A stretch of 64,000 nt of DNA from Phytophthora colocasiae (lineage: Eukaryota > Oomycota > Peronosporomycetes > Peronosporales > Peronosporaceae). The stretch is taken from positions 1,922,001 through 1,986,000 of the forward strand of contig JAGKQI010000100.1 in the NCBI GenBank assembly GCA_018806915.1, written 5' to 3'. A program made the translations under genes and the position numbers. Each line of letters starts with the position of its first letter. Within the stretch, counting starts at the first letter, position 1. Positions 53,445-62,726 of this stretch are shown piece after piece. Below the pieces are notes generated by a model that searched no databases, was not told the DNA's origin, and was given only the letters and a program-made list of their open reading frames with translations.

Positions 53445-53892
53445 TCGGAAAATAACCGGCGAGTGTGACGTATTTTCATGGAAACCGCTTTCAGTCGAGG
53501 GGCTTCAACATGAGTGTTTTTGACTCGGTTTTACCCACACCCCCAGTCATCAAAACGCAGATCGGAGGATCAGTTTAAGGCGGAAAAGGAGAACAACTGA
53601 GCGGCAACTATCCGTGTCAGACAAGTTTCCGGTCACTCTTTTTTTACTTGAGTTAACTATAGAATGGGTCGAGACCTGATTTACTGTGACCACGCAAGTG
53701 GTCACTTTACAACTACTTGGTTTTTGTATGCAGGTTGGAGGGCTCTGGTGTGGCCCCTCTGCTCCCGCAATGCAAATCTGGAACTGCCCAGACGTATACT
53801 TGATGTTTGTATGGAGATTTCGGTGACCACACGATGGTGTGACCACTTCGCTGTCACCCACGGATAGGTTATTTCTGTAGCCGAGTTGGTAG

Positions 53893-54255
53893 GTACAAAT
53901 AACGACGGAAAAACCCGCCGGGAAATGTTAGTGCTTTCAATAGTTAAGAACGGGCAGCTTACACGACGGAAAAACACGACGTCTGGCATTACTGTTTTCT
54001 ATTGGCTCAAAATTGAAATCTATGTCCCAAAGTCCAATTTTTGTTCATTACAAAATTCTGTTTTATCCAATAGAATCGGCAAAGCAAAGTTTACAGCTAT
54101 TATAAATAATATTCAACCAATCGAAGAAGTGATTTGCGGAAAATGGTTCACTTTTTTTGTAATCTTAGTGAGTTTTTCACCAGATGGTCGGATGAACATT
54201 GCTAGACTAACGACGTCTTTTTGAGTCCGTCGTCTTTTTCCGTCGTTATTTGTAC
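53893..54255. mobile_element. Short MITE with 18-20 bp inverted ends
   Basis: TACAAATAACGACGGAAAAA at the left is mirrored by TTTTTCCGTCGTTATTTGTA at the right, about 363 bp apart. If TA is the target duplication, the ends start CAAATAACG and the element is of Tc1/mariner type. The word ACGACGGAAAAAC also occurs internally near 53965. No coding content. Confidence 0.75.
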
Positions 54256-54916
54256 ACGACAGGTAAGCTTTCTACAGCACTGATAAGCAAGTTGCATTGA
54301 GTAAACTTGTGTCCGGTGTTCTGATTTCTGACTCGAAGATCGCTAGTCACTGACTAGTAGTCAGAGCAAGAAAAATAAATTGAAAACATAGTGCTCAACG
54401 CTAATGTAATGCTCTCTATGAAAACGTCCTACAGCGGCTGTGAAGTGCTATACATGTAGCTGCCATGTGCCGGTGCATGCAAGTGCGCGGTTTTGTAGTC
54501 AATTTCGCTTGGGCAATCCACGAGCCGGACCGGTAACGAAGCGCCCGTCCCACTCCCCCACTCGAAGCTTTCACCTCGTACATTCGACCTTATGGAGTCG
54601 CTCACGCTGCAAGAAAGCAGCCGCCAGCGTATTCAATGTAGAGCGTCAAGTACATCGTCATATGCAGCTCTCCAGACGGAAACTCTCGACATGAACTGTC
54701 AGACACTGGGCCATCTTGGTACGGAACAGGACACACTGTAGCAGAGACGAGAGAGGATGATTCCTGAACCAAATCGTCTTAAAAATGTACCGCCCTCTAT
54801 TGGGGGACTATTGCGGGGTTAGGGTCGCTTCGCTCCTCTTGTTGCGCGGCGTTTGCACCGCCAACTTCGCTTCGCTCGTGGCGGGCAAGGATCCCGCGCA
54901 GACTAGATTGTAAGTT
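54256..54916. other. Intergenic, no gene seen
   Basis: It contains short inverted words and, from about 54790, GC-rich sequence with TTCGCTTCGCTC-like repeats that lead into the dispersed repeat at 54917. No supported ORF. Confidence 0.45.
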
Positions 54917-54985
54917 CTTGTTTCGGAACCTACTCCGGCCTACGCGCCGTCCCCTGACAGACCTCCGCTTCGCTTCGGTTGTCAA
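54917..54985 (+). repeat. Dispersed repeat, copy 2
   Basis: 69 bp, gapless match to 2056-2124 with about seven mismatches. The flanks differ between the two copies. Confidence 0.65.
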
Positions 54986-55351
54986 GGCGCCTCTCTAAGG
55001 CCTCAAAGGGCCTTCTATTTGGGTCACCTAACCGCGCTTTTTGTACAGAAGTCAGACTTTGAAAATAGATTTCAGGTTTTGTCTAGCAGAGACCGTCTTA
55101 CTTTTCACCAGCCGTCTCCATGATGCGTCTCATCGCTATCACATATTATTTCTAACAGGTCTCAGAATGTTTTTAAATCTATCATTGACGCAATCAGACC
55201 TTCTAAACTCGTTATCATTTAACCCACCGGAACCAATCTATACAGGTTCGTACCTACGCGCGTTACGACTTCGTCTTCGAGGCCTCAACTTCTTCACTCC
55301 TGCATCGGCTTTCACCAACTGACCATCACTCCTGGAATTCCGCACTCAGAG

Positions 55352-56558
55352 ATGGCGACGTTCCCGCACGCGCCGCTGGCCCTGGAGCTGCACGAGTCCC
55401 GCCCGAACTTCCTGCCTGAGGACTGGAGCGACACCGACCAGCAGATCTTCGAGAGTATGTTGCTGCCGTCCCCCAGCTCGTCCTCACTCGCAGACTCCTC
55501 TGACTCGTCGGCGTCCGTCAAGCTGGAGCCTCTGCCAGCCAAGAAGAAGTCAAGGGGAAGCCGCAAGCGCGTTACTGTGGAGGAAAAACGCATGAAACAT
55601 CGAGAGGTGCAGCGCCGCTTCATGCAGCGCAAGAAGGAGATGCTGGCGGGCGTCAAGAAGTCCATCATCGCGCTGGAGAAGCAGGTGGCCGTGCTGAAAC
55701 TGTCAAGTGAACGGGAAGCGTTGGAGACCGAGAACAAGACGCTACAGATAGAATCAGATGCTAAAGCTGCACAACCTGGTGTGTCTACACTTGACGCGCT
55801 GGAGATGATCTTCCAGAGAGAGGCACAGGCTGTGGAGCAGCAGTTTAAACCTTTTACAGTGCAGCAGTGGCAGGAACTGGTGTGTCAAACACTGGAATCT
55901 GTAGACAGCATTCTGACGCAGGAAGCTATGGAGGCGTCGGGCATGAATGTCATGGGCTGGTCCGACAGACGTCACGTAGAGAACACCAGCGTCAAGTTCA
56001 CGCTGCACAAGGCCTTCCCCCATGTATGTGCCGAGAATTTGTGGAATACCACCTGGCAGAGGTTGACGACTGATAGCTACGCGAGCTTCTTCAGTCCGTC
56101 GCTGTTTATTCGAGTGAGTTTGCTGGCGTTTTGTTTTAGAATCGACGAGAAGCTGACTTGTTATATTGTAGAAACACTTGCTGCAGAAAGTGTGTGACGA
56201 CGCCATCATCATCTACCGTGTCATTTGTTACCCGCAGACTGGCCGAGTGTCTCGAGCTATTGAGGTGATCAGCCGTGTGAGAAGGGAGCACGACTTGGTT
56301 TACTTTGTGCGCACACTAGACCTGCCTGATGTGAAGGAGAGAGTATGTGCCACTGATGTCTGGACACAGTCCCTGACCGTGCTACGATTTATGCCAAGCG
56401 ATCCCAGTCGGCCCGAGATGGGCTGTGTGGTGCAGTACGGGGGAAACTATGTAAACATCCCCAAGGGCGGTGTCAAGTACTGGCTTATGGAGATTTTATT
56501 CCTCGTGCTCCGATTCGAATCGTCGCTAATCTCGCCCATGTTTTCGCTCAGCAATTGA
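55352..56558 (+). CDS. bZIP factor J (His type), two exons
   Basis: Exon 1 is 55352-56113 and exon 2 is 56172-56558. The 58-bp phase-0 intron (GTGAGT...TTGTAG) joins SLFIR to KHLLQKVCDD; 382 residues. The N-terminus is acidic and Ser-rich. The basic region MKHREVQRRFMQRKKEM has His instead of the invariant Asn, Val-Gln at the Ala pair, Phe at +7 and Met at +8. A zipper follows (VKKSIIALEKQVAVLKL). The C-terminal domain has MGWSDRRHVENTSVKFTLHK, then ENLWNTTWQRL, the same architecture as bZIPs A, B, C and I. TCACTCC words (55297 and 55326) resemble Inr sites close to the ATG. Confidence 0.87.
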
Positions 56559-56592
56559 GCTTGCCACAATTCGTGTTCTTGCTTGTGTTTGA

Positions 56593-57042
56593 CTAATAGA
56601 TTGTTAACTTATCGAAAAGATCTTGTGTGGTTTCTGGTTCATTTTGATTTACGTATTCCTGCGTGTCCAGCGGACTACGGCGGATAGCAATGTTAGTCGG
56701 TGATGCGGGGACAAGGTGGGGCTTGGAGGCGATCATTTTCGTCATCACAGAGCACTTGCCGTCGAGATGAGAATAGAGCTGTAACGATGGAACCGAGAAC
56801 CAGGCGGAAAGTGATGGAGACACCGTTGAAAACGAGATCGCTCTCTCGTAGTAGAAGAGCGGAGCTGCCCGAAAAGTGCTGAAAGTCGAGTAATTGCATT
56901 CCCCGCTTCCAAAGGCGGCCGATTTTTCAAAGTGGTGTCTGTTCAGACAAGCGGTGGATACGAATGACGGGTCGGAGTTACGAGAAGATCGATGAAGTTC
57001 CTGGACGCTGTTCGACACGGCGGCCGCAGAAGCGACATCTCT
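56593..57042 (-). CDS. Hypothetical ORF, about 149 aa
   Basis: An open frame convergent to bZIP J, starting MRDVASAAAVSNSVQ at 57042 (the frame extends to 57087). The C-terminal third (NIAIRRSPLDTQEYVNQNEP, then ETTQDLFDKL) looks protein-like, but no domain is recognised. Its 5' side lies beside a set of hairpins. It could equally be a shadow of transcribed non-coding sequence. Confidence 0.3.
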   Translation of the reverse strand, partial: RDVASAAAVSNSVQELHRSSRNSDPSFVSTACLNRHHFEKSAAFGSGECNYSTFSTFRAAPLFYYERAISFSTVSPSLSAWFSVPSLQLYSHLDGKCSVMTKMIASKPHLVPASPTNIAIRRSPLDTQEYVNQNEPETTQDLFDKLTIY

Positions 57043-57054
57043 CATTCGACAAAG

Positions 57055-57205
57055 AATGGTACTATAACTTATAGTACCATTCAGCATTGCCGAACAGCTT
57101 ATAGTATAAGCTGTTCGGCAATGCTGTTCACGCTAAGGTAGTAACGATGGGAGAATTACATGTCAAGAATCTTGACGTACTCCATCTTGACTCAAGATGG
57201 AGTAC
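57055..57205. repeat. Cluster of short perfect hairpins
   Basis: Four palindromes stand side by side: 57055-57081 (arms AATGGTACTATA), 57083-57125 (arms GCATTGCCGAACAGCTTATA, about 20 bp with a 1-base centre), 57162-57176 (GTCAAG/CTTGAC) and 57177-57205 (arms GTACTCCATCTTGA). They are stronger than expected for terminators alone and may be ends of nested small foldback elements. Confidence 0.8.
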
Positions 57206-58373
57206 GTATTCCTCAAAGTAGTATAATAATGGATTTTTAAAATACTATATCTTAAAAATATTATAATAATACTATTATCACATAATGTTGGCTATCCATA
57301 AAACAATAATTTGCAATAAGCAATTTTTTACGGTATTTATACTATATTTCAGAGCCTGGTATTGACAGATTGGGGTAATAGTTAAAGACAGGGAAGAATA
57401 GCTTATAATATTAATACACATGCCTTGAGCTGTTTCTCTCATTGATGCTAATAGCAAGCAACCCACAGCAGTACTATTCCAATAATTTCAGTAGCTCATA
57501 TATGATTGGAACTGCTATCGAGATAATACTCAGTAAATTTTTCGTATGCCCGGCAGTACTATTTTGTTCTGTGAATTCTGGCGTGTCGGCTCCCCGTGGT
57601 TGCAAATTTGGGATGCTGACATACGGGAGGTTTGCTTTCTTGTTCAAATAGTAAGCAAAGGTCTTTTACTAACAGCTCAGTTCCGTCACAACCGCACCAC
57701 CGATGGTCCTGCCCTTGATCAGAGGACGGTGTCCACTTAGCTACGTGCCCTTGGCCCTGTTAACACGCACTAATATCGATAAATAAATGGCTCCGGGTAC
57801 GAAATCTACGGTCTGGCTACAGTAGTGGGCTTCCACCGGGATCTTTGCCAAATTCTAACGCTCCAGAGGGCTGCTGATACCTCGGCGGGCTTCAAATACC
57901 GCGAGCGCTCGAATCCTACGGGGCTGCTGATACCCGTTTCCAGTCACACCCAGTGTACACCACCTTCCATTTGCTGCTAGTACTAGAGTCTTTGTTGGCT
58001 TCTTTTAACCGCTGTTGCTACACCAAATCGGCGTAACAACTCTTGACCGTGCGTCCTCGCGGCTACACGGCTAATCTTCAACTGAACCACTAATTACTGC
58101 TACTTCCGCTGCATGCGAAGCTACTGACCTTCTCCGTCGTTCTTCACGCGAAACCTCCAGCGTCTCTTTGCGATCTTGCGTCAACGGCCACAGGCCTGAA
58201 TATGGGTCGCATACCCGACCCTTGCTCCAACCCAAGTGTCATCTTGTCTTTGTGGTGAAGCGCGAATAAGAAATCCGAGAAAAGGCAACGTCAGGCCCAG
58301 AGAGAGTCGGATCAAGCGACAGGGGCCTCTGGCGAAGCAAGATGTCAGTTGATGACCCCAGATTGCGCGAACG
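57206..58373. other. AT-rich then retroelement-like DNA without clear gene
   Basis: 57210-57460 is very AT-rich. From about 57780 the composition turns to GATC-rich, CG-rich sequence like the gag gene at 60179, suggesting the left edge of retroelement DNA near there. Confidence 0.4.
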
Positions 58374-59941
58374 ATGGCTGACGAATGGATCCAGATCGAT
58401 GTTCGTCTCGATCTCGCCAGCGATGATGGATGGCGTCTTGGTCGAGTGAGACTAAGTGATTGGAGAACCCCGCGTACGGTCCCGCGTAGCGGCTCAGGGT
58501 CGGAGGAGAAAAGGGCGCCTTGCCTGAGATCGCATGAGAAGGAGATCAAGGCAGCAGAGGATCGGGACCGGTGCGATCTATGGTGGGCCGGTGACAACAT
58601 AACCGTGAGATGCTGCCGAGGGGACATGATGGCAGCATTGGTCGCATGGGGAGCGGTGGTCAAGTCCAGGAAGATCAAGACCTGGAATGTCGACGACACA
58701 GGCACGCGAGATCAAGTATGAAGGTTGCTGATCGAGATCATTTTTCAAGACGGTTAACCAAGATCGATGATCGAGATGGTTGATCGAGATCGGCTGATAA
58801 GCAGATCGGCTGATCGTGATCGGCAGATCGACAGATCGGTAGATCGGTAGATCGAGATCGCGATCAGGGGTTAGGTGAGATCGAGATCAAAGATCGGAGG
58901 GGCAGCTGTGTAGCCGGATGTCAGGTGATCGTAGGATAGCGGATGAGGATGGGACTAGTAGACATAGGAATAACCATAAACAGAATCGAATTTGCTCTGG
59001 ACCTCACAAGTGCCTTCGTCCAAGACTGGAACCGGGAATTACATTGGCCCACCAGCACCAAGAAGGTAAGGAGAAGAGATCTAGCATAGAGGTTAATTCT
59101 GGATAATACATTGGCCAGTTTTACCCTATCTAGTGATCTATCCTTTACGTGCGAACTACGGATCGGAAGGAATTGGCTGCTTGGCCTGACGATCTCGTCG
59201 ACTCTCAACCCATCAAGACACCCGCTATAGGAAGCGGCAAGCATCGTAAAGGAAGGGATCAGATCCCCAACATTGGACCTTTGGAAGACCTGGATCGAAG
59301 ACCAGGTGACCGGATCAAGGCTCGAGAACTCGCCTGTGACCCGGATCAACCCCTCCGAGGTAGAGTGAAGTATCCCCACGCTATCTCACACCCCCTACGT
59401 CACCCAAGACATTCTTCTCGTCCCAAGACATCTTCAGAAGTCACCTGGAAGAGCGTAACCCGCCTACCGACGGGTACACAAGGTGAACACTACACGCAGC
59501 AAGATCACGGATCATCGGGGGACCCCCTCCGTTAGTCGGTGTCTGGGCGCAAGTGGCGATCGCGATCGGCCTCAACCAGATTTTGGCCAGATCCGCTCCT
59601 CCACAATGGTGCGCGTGCCCGGATCTTCTGGTGACTTCGGATATCACCTTGAGTCCCAAGAAGATGTCAAGATTAAAGAAGAACAAGGGGAAGAAGTGCC
59701 TACGAAAGTTGGATCGACGGAGGCACCGATGAAAACAGAAAGATCCACAGATCAGCAGAGTTCTGGGAGGATCTCTACTGACAGGCACGAGGCAGACCTG
59801 GATCGCAATCCAGATCTTGAAGAAAAACCTCGAATTCCTCCCAAGGCCCCTGCGAGGGCCACCGCGGATCTCGATGAAAATCGAGATCCGCACACGAGCG
59901 ATAAGGAATCAGCAAAGTTGAAATGCAGCGGGGCTGCGTAG
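58374..59941 (+). other. GATC-rich region with three open frames, probably retroelement-derived
   Basis: ORFs at 58374-58721, 59149-59535 and 59483-59941 have no recognised domain. Their style (Asp/Arg/Lys/Pro-rich with many D-R and I-K-E-E pairs) is like that of the gag linker at 60179. GATC occurs 19 times in 58681-58920 alone. It may be the 5' part of an older gypsy relative, or the leader of this element. Confidence 0.35.
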
Positions 59942-60183
59942 GTGTGCACGGCACAGAGGAAGTTTAGTCGACTCGTAGAGTCCTGCTTGCAAGGCGATAG
60001 CCTTCGGTTCTATACAAGAACCAAGTCGTCCACTAAATACGGGACTCTCACAATCAGTGTTCCTATAATAAAGGAACTAACACTAATTATGTAAAATGCA
60101 AACTGATTTTTATTGACTTTATTGCCCTAATCCTAAATGTAACGGATTTAGTATCTAGCATACTAAATCCTAATCAAAATGCA
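59924..60183 (+). repeat. LTR-like repeat, copy 2 (directly before gag)
   Basis: 260 bp bounded by TGCAGCGGGG and AAAATGCA, the reverse complement of 704-962 with few differences. It lies where a 5' LTR should be, and the gag ATG (60179) is within its last five bases. However, I see no primer-binding site (TGG...) after it and no duplication at its flanks, so a solo LTR inserted next to gag is also possible. Confidence 0.6.
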
Positions 60184-62092
60184 ATATGTGATCAACCCAG
60201 GATCGACGATCACCAAGGACGCGATCGAGCAGGCCTACTACAGGAAGATGCTAAGCGAGACCTTGCTTAACGATCCCGTTCTTACTATCATACAAGTCCG
60301 CCAGATCGGTAACCTCACCGGCCCGGTGTCGAAGCCCCGGACTAGCTCGGACCGCCTGAACGCGGTGAAGATTCTACTTGATCTGCTCCAAGAGGCTGGT
60401 TTAGTGGCTGGGGAATTCGACCCAAACTCTCTATTTGACCTGGAACTGGAAGCGATTCAGTCTGCAACCCATGATCTATTCAACTCTCTCAAAGTCTTGG
60501 TCGGCGAACGCCCACTGACGCCCGATCCAGGCTATCAGACTGGATCGTCATGCTACGCGTCAGCGACCTCGGAACCAGATTCCGACAGCCCGAGAAGGCT
60601 GCAACGCATGTCGCTGGGCCCCTCCGGTGCCAAATTCCTGAAATCGCGTATGAAGAAACAAGATACACGATCGGTGGGCCCGAAACTGGAGGCTAAGACA
60701 CCTGATCAGCAAGAAAATCGCCGGATCCGGACAGACCAGACCGCGCCAACGACTAATTCCACTGGATCGAGCAACAAGTTGGACGACTACTTCCAAATGG
60801 CGATGGATCGTTTCTTAAAAGAACGGAGCCTCGCAACACCCCGACCGCCGATCAAAGGGGAGTTGGATGTGGAAATGGAGTCCGTTACGGCCTCGGATCC
60901 GGATGCATGGGAATACGATCCGGACGATCTGGGCATGCCAAGTTCCGGTGGACAGATGTCGAGCCGAGCAACGATCGCATCCGCGGCGATCGGTCAAGGA
61001 GGATCGTCGATGATCCAGCGGGTCCGGATCTCAGCGATCTCGGATCTGAAAGATTTTGCGGGTAAAGATCTGGACGAAGATCGCGCTCGGGCCTGGATCA
61101 GTAAGGTCAAGTCAGCGTTCCAGCGCGATCAGGCTACGGAAGAAGAGAAATGCCTCACGTTTGCAGATCTGATGGTGGGACCGGCAAAGAATTGGTACAG
61201 GCAGCTCAGTCGAACGACGAAAACCAAGTGGGCGGATCTGTTGGACAGTTTCCAGACCCAATATTGTGGGTTGGGTATGTCGGTCGCGTGGCAATACTAT
61301 CACGCTCGCAAGCGATCGGAAGAGACTCCTCTCGATTATCTCTACCGGCTCAACGTGGCGGCTTTACGTGCTAGACTGAAGATCAAGGATGGGAGCCCTA
61401 AGGCTCGCCGGGAACATGTAGACCACTACATCGAGACATTGGGAGATCCGGAGTTAGCTGATCGGCTGACCCTACTCCGGCTGAGCGACGTCGATGAACT
61501 GGAGGAAGTACTTCGTGCCCGGGAACGGGCGAAAAGCAGGCAGCGTAAGTCTGCGTTCGGATCGAAGTACAGACAAAAGGCACCGGCCAACGCCCCGGCA
61601 GCACCCACCCGAGCGGTGGTACGAGCGATCCAAACCCAAGATCCGAGCTCGGAATCGGAAGAAATATCCGGATCGGACGGATCCGATTCTGAAGGCGATC
61701 TCCGGAGGATATATCTTGCCGCGTCAGAAGACAAGCCGATCGGTACTGGGGGCGCTCCCCACCAACAGGATCAGCCGCGATCGCACACGAACTCGCAAGA
61801 TCGAGGCCGGATCACGGATCACAGAGGATCAGATCACGATCGAGGTCGCTGTTCGCATTGTGGATCGCGGAAGCACACGGATCTGGACTGCTGGAGACGT
61901 CTAACCTGTGACAAGTGCGGAAAGAGGGGCCACCCAACAGATCGCTGTCTATATACATGCCGTGGTTGTGGGGAGATCCATGAAGCTGGAGAATGCCCCA
62001 TGGAAGAATTCTACAACCAGATCCGCAAGTGGTACGATCCGACCCGACATGCCGGACTGTTCCCCGAGAAGGTGGAAAAGATGTTAAACTAG
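60179..62092 (+). CDS. Ty3/gypsy gag protein
   Basis: The 637-residue protein has the retrotransposon gag (capsid) domain around residues 300-410 (RARAWISKVKSAFQRD ... ADLMVGPAKNWYRQL ... LLDSFQTQYCG). Three CCHC-type zinc knuckles lie at the end: CSHCGSRKHTDLDC, CDKCGKRGHPTDRC, and CRGCGEIHEAGEC with a shorter spacing. The start may be at 60179 or the Met at 60248. The stop TAG lies directly after a GTTAAAC slip site, and the protease is in the -1 frame. It forms the particle that packages the element RNA. Confidence 0.9.
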   Translation: MQYVINPGSTITKDAIEQAYYRKMLSETLLNDPVLTIIQVRQIGNLTGPVSKPRTSSDRLNAVKILLDLLQEAGLVAGEFDPNSLFDLELEAIQSATHDLFNSLKVLVGERPLTPDPGYQTGSSCYASATSEPDSDSPRRLQRMSLGPSGAKFLKSRMKKQDTRSVGPKLEAKTPDQQENRRIRTDQTAPTTNSTGSSNKLDDYFQMAMDRFLKERSLATPRPPIKGELDVEMESVTASDPDAWEYDPDDLGMPSSGGQMSSRATIASAAIGQGGSSMIQRVRISAISDLKDFAGKDLDEDRARAWISKVKSAFQRDQATEEEKCLTFADLMVGPAKNWYRQLSRTTKTKWADLLDSFQTQYCGLGMSVAWQYYHARKRSEETPLDYLYRLNVAALRARLKIKDGSPKARREHVDHYIETLGDPELADRLTLLRLSDVDELEEVLRARERAKSRQRKSAFGSKYRQKAPANAPAAPTRAVVRAIQTQDPSSESEEISGSDGSDSEGDLRRIYLAASEDKPIGTGGAPHQQDQPRSHTNSQDRGRITDHRGSDHDRGRCSHCGSRKHTDLDCWRRLTCDKCGKRGHPTDRCLYTCRGCGEIHEAGECPMEEFYNQIRKWYDPTRHAGLFPEKVEKMLN

Positions 62093-62130
62093 GACGCTCG
62101 CCGGTTTGGAAACCGGTACGAGCCGAGCGT
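62083..62130 (+). promoter_or_regulatory. Candidate -1 ribosomal frameshift signal between gag and protease
   Basis: The heptamer GTTAAAC (62083-62089) is read G-TTA-AAC in the gag frame, as X-XXY-YYZ requires, and the next codon is the gag stop TAG. Slipping back one base gives K-L-G-R-S-P-V-W in the protease frame, which is open. Four bases later a stem starts: ACGCTCG (62094-62100) pairs with CGAGCGT (62124-62130), enclosing the hairpin CCGGTTT-GG-AAACCGG (62101-62116). GTTAAAC is a known natural slip site in other systems. Confidence 0.78.
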
Positions 62131-62715
62131 TCTGAGTACTGCATCTATGCATATGTGAACAAGAAATCGAGAGATCAAGATAGGGATAATTCGGATCTGC
62201 GCGGTAATACATGTAAGTTGCATTCGTATACTGCTAAGATCGCGAGTCTTCCCCGGATCGATGAGTTCTCGCGATCTGGTGCGGAAGTGGCTTTGGATCT
62301 CAAGGAGGGAGAATCCAGGGGGTATTGGAAGTACCACGCACCAGGAAAATGGTTCCGCCAAGCCAAGATCTCAGGCAAGATCAACCATGAAAGAGCGATC
62401 TTGCTCCTGGACACTGGCGCCGAGGTATCCATCTTGGATACCACCTTTGCTCGTAAGGTTGGGTGCCACTTTGACACTAGTCAGAGACAGGAGTGTGTTG
62501 GGATCGGTGATAATGTATACACCACCGAGGGAAGAACGAGGATCAAGATCACGCTTGCGGGATACTTGGTCTACTTTTTCGATATTTGGATCGGGGATCT
62601 ATCCGGGCAAGATGCGATCCTGGGTATGGATTTCATGATCCCGGCTGGGGTCCGGATGGATCTTGCGAAGGGATCGATGTGCTTACCTAACGAAGTGGGG
62701 ATCCCACTTCGTTAG
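62087..62715 (+). CDS. Gypsy aspartic protease (pol start)
   Basis: Read in the -1 frame from the gag end. The retropepsin active site is LLLDTGAEVSILDTTFA, and the second conserved strand is DAILGMDFM near the end. It would be expected to continue into RT, but a palindromic 17-bp insertion at about 62710 gives a stop after VGIPLR. Reverse transcriptase resumes in another frame from 62727. This copy of pol is thus broken at one point. Confidence 0.85.
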
Positions 62716-62717
62716 GT
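62685..62717. repeat. 33-bp palindrome made by a templated insertion
   Basis: Arms ACCTAACGAAGTGGG and CCCACTTCGTTAGGT flank GAT. The right arm plus AGC looks like a 17-bp insert between two CCCACTT words. Removing 17 bp restores the reading frame from protease into the following pol sequence. Confidence 0.85.
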
Positions 62718-62726
62718 AGCCCACTT

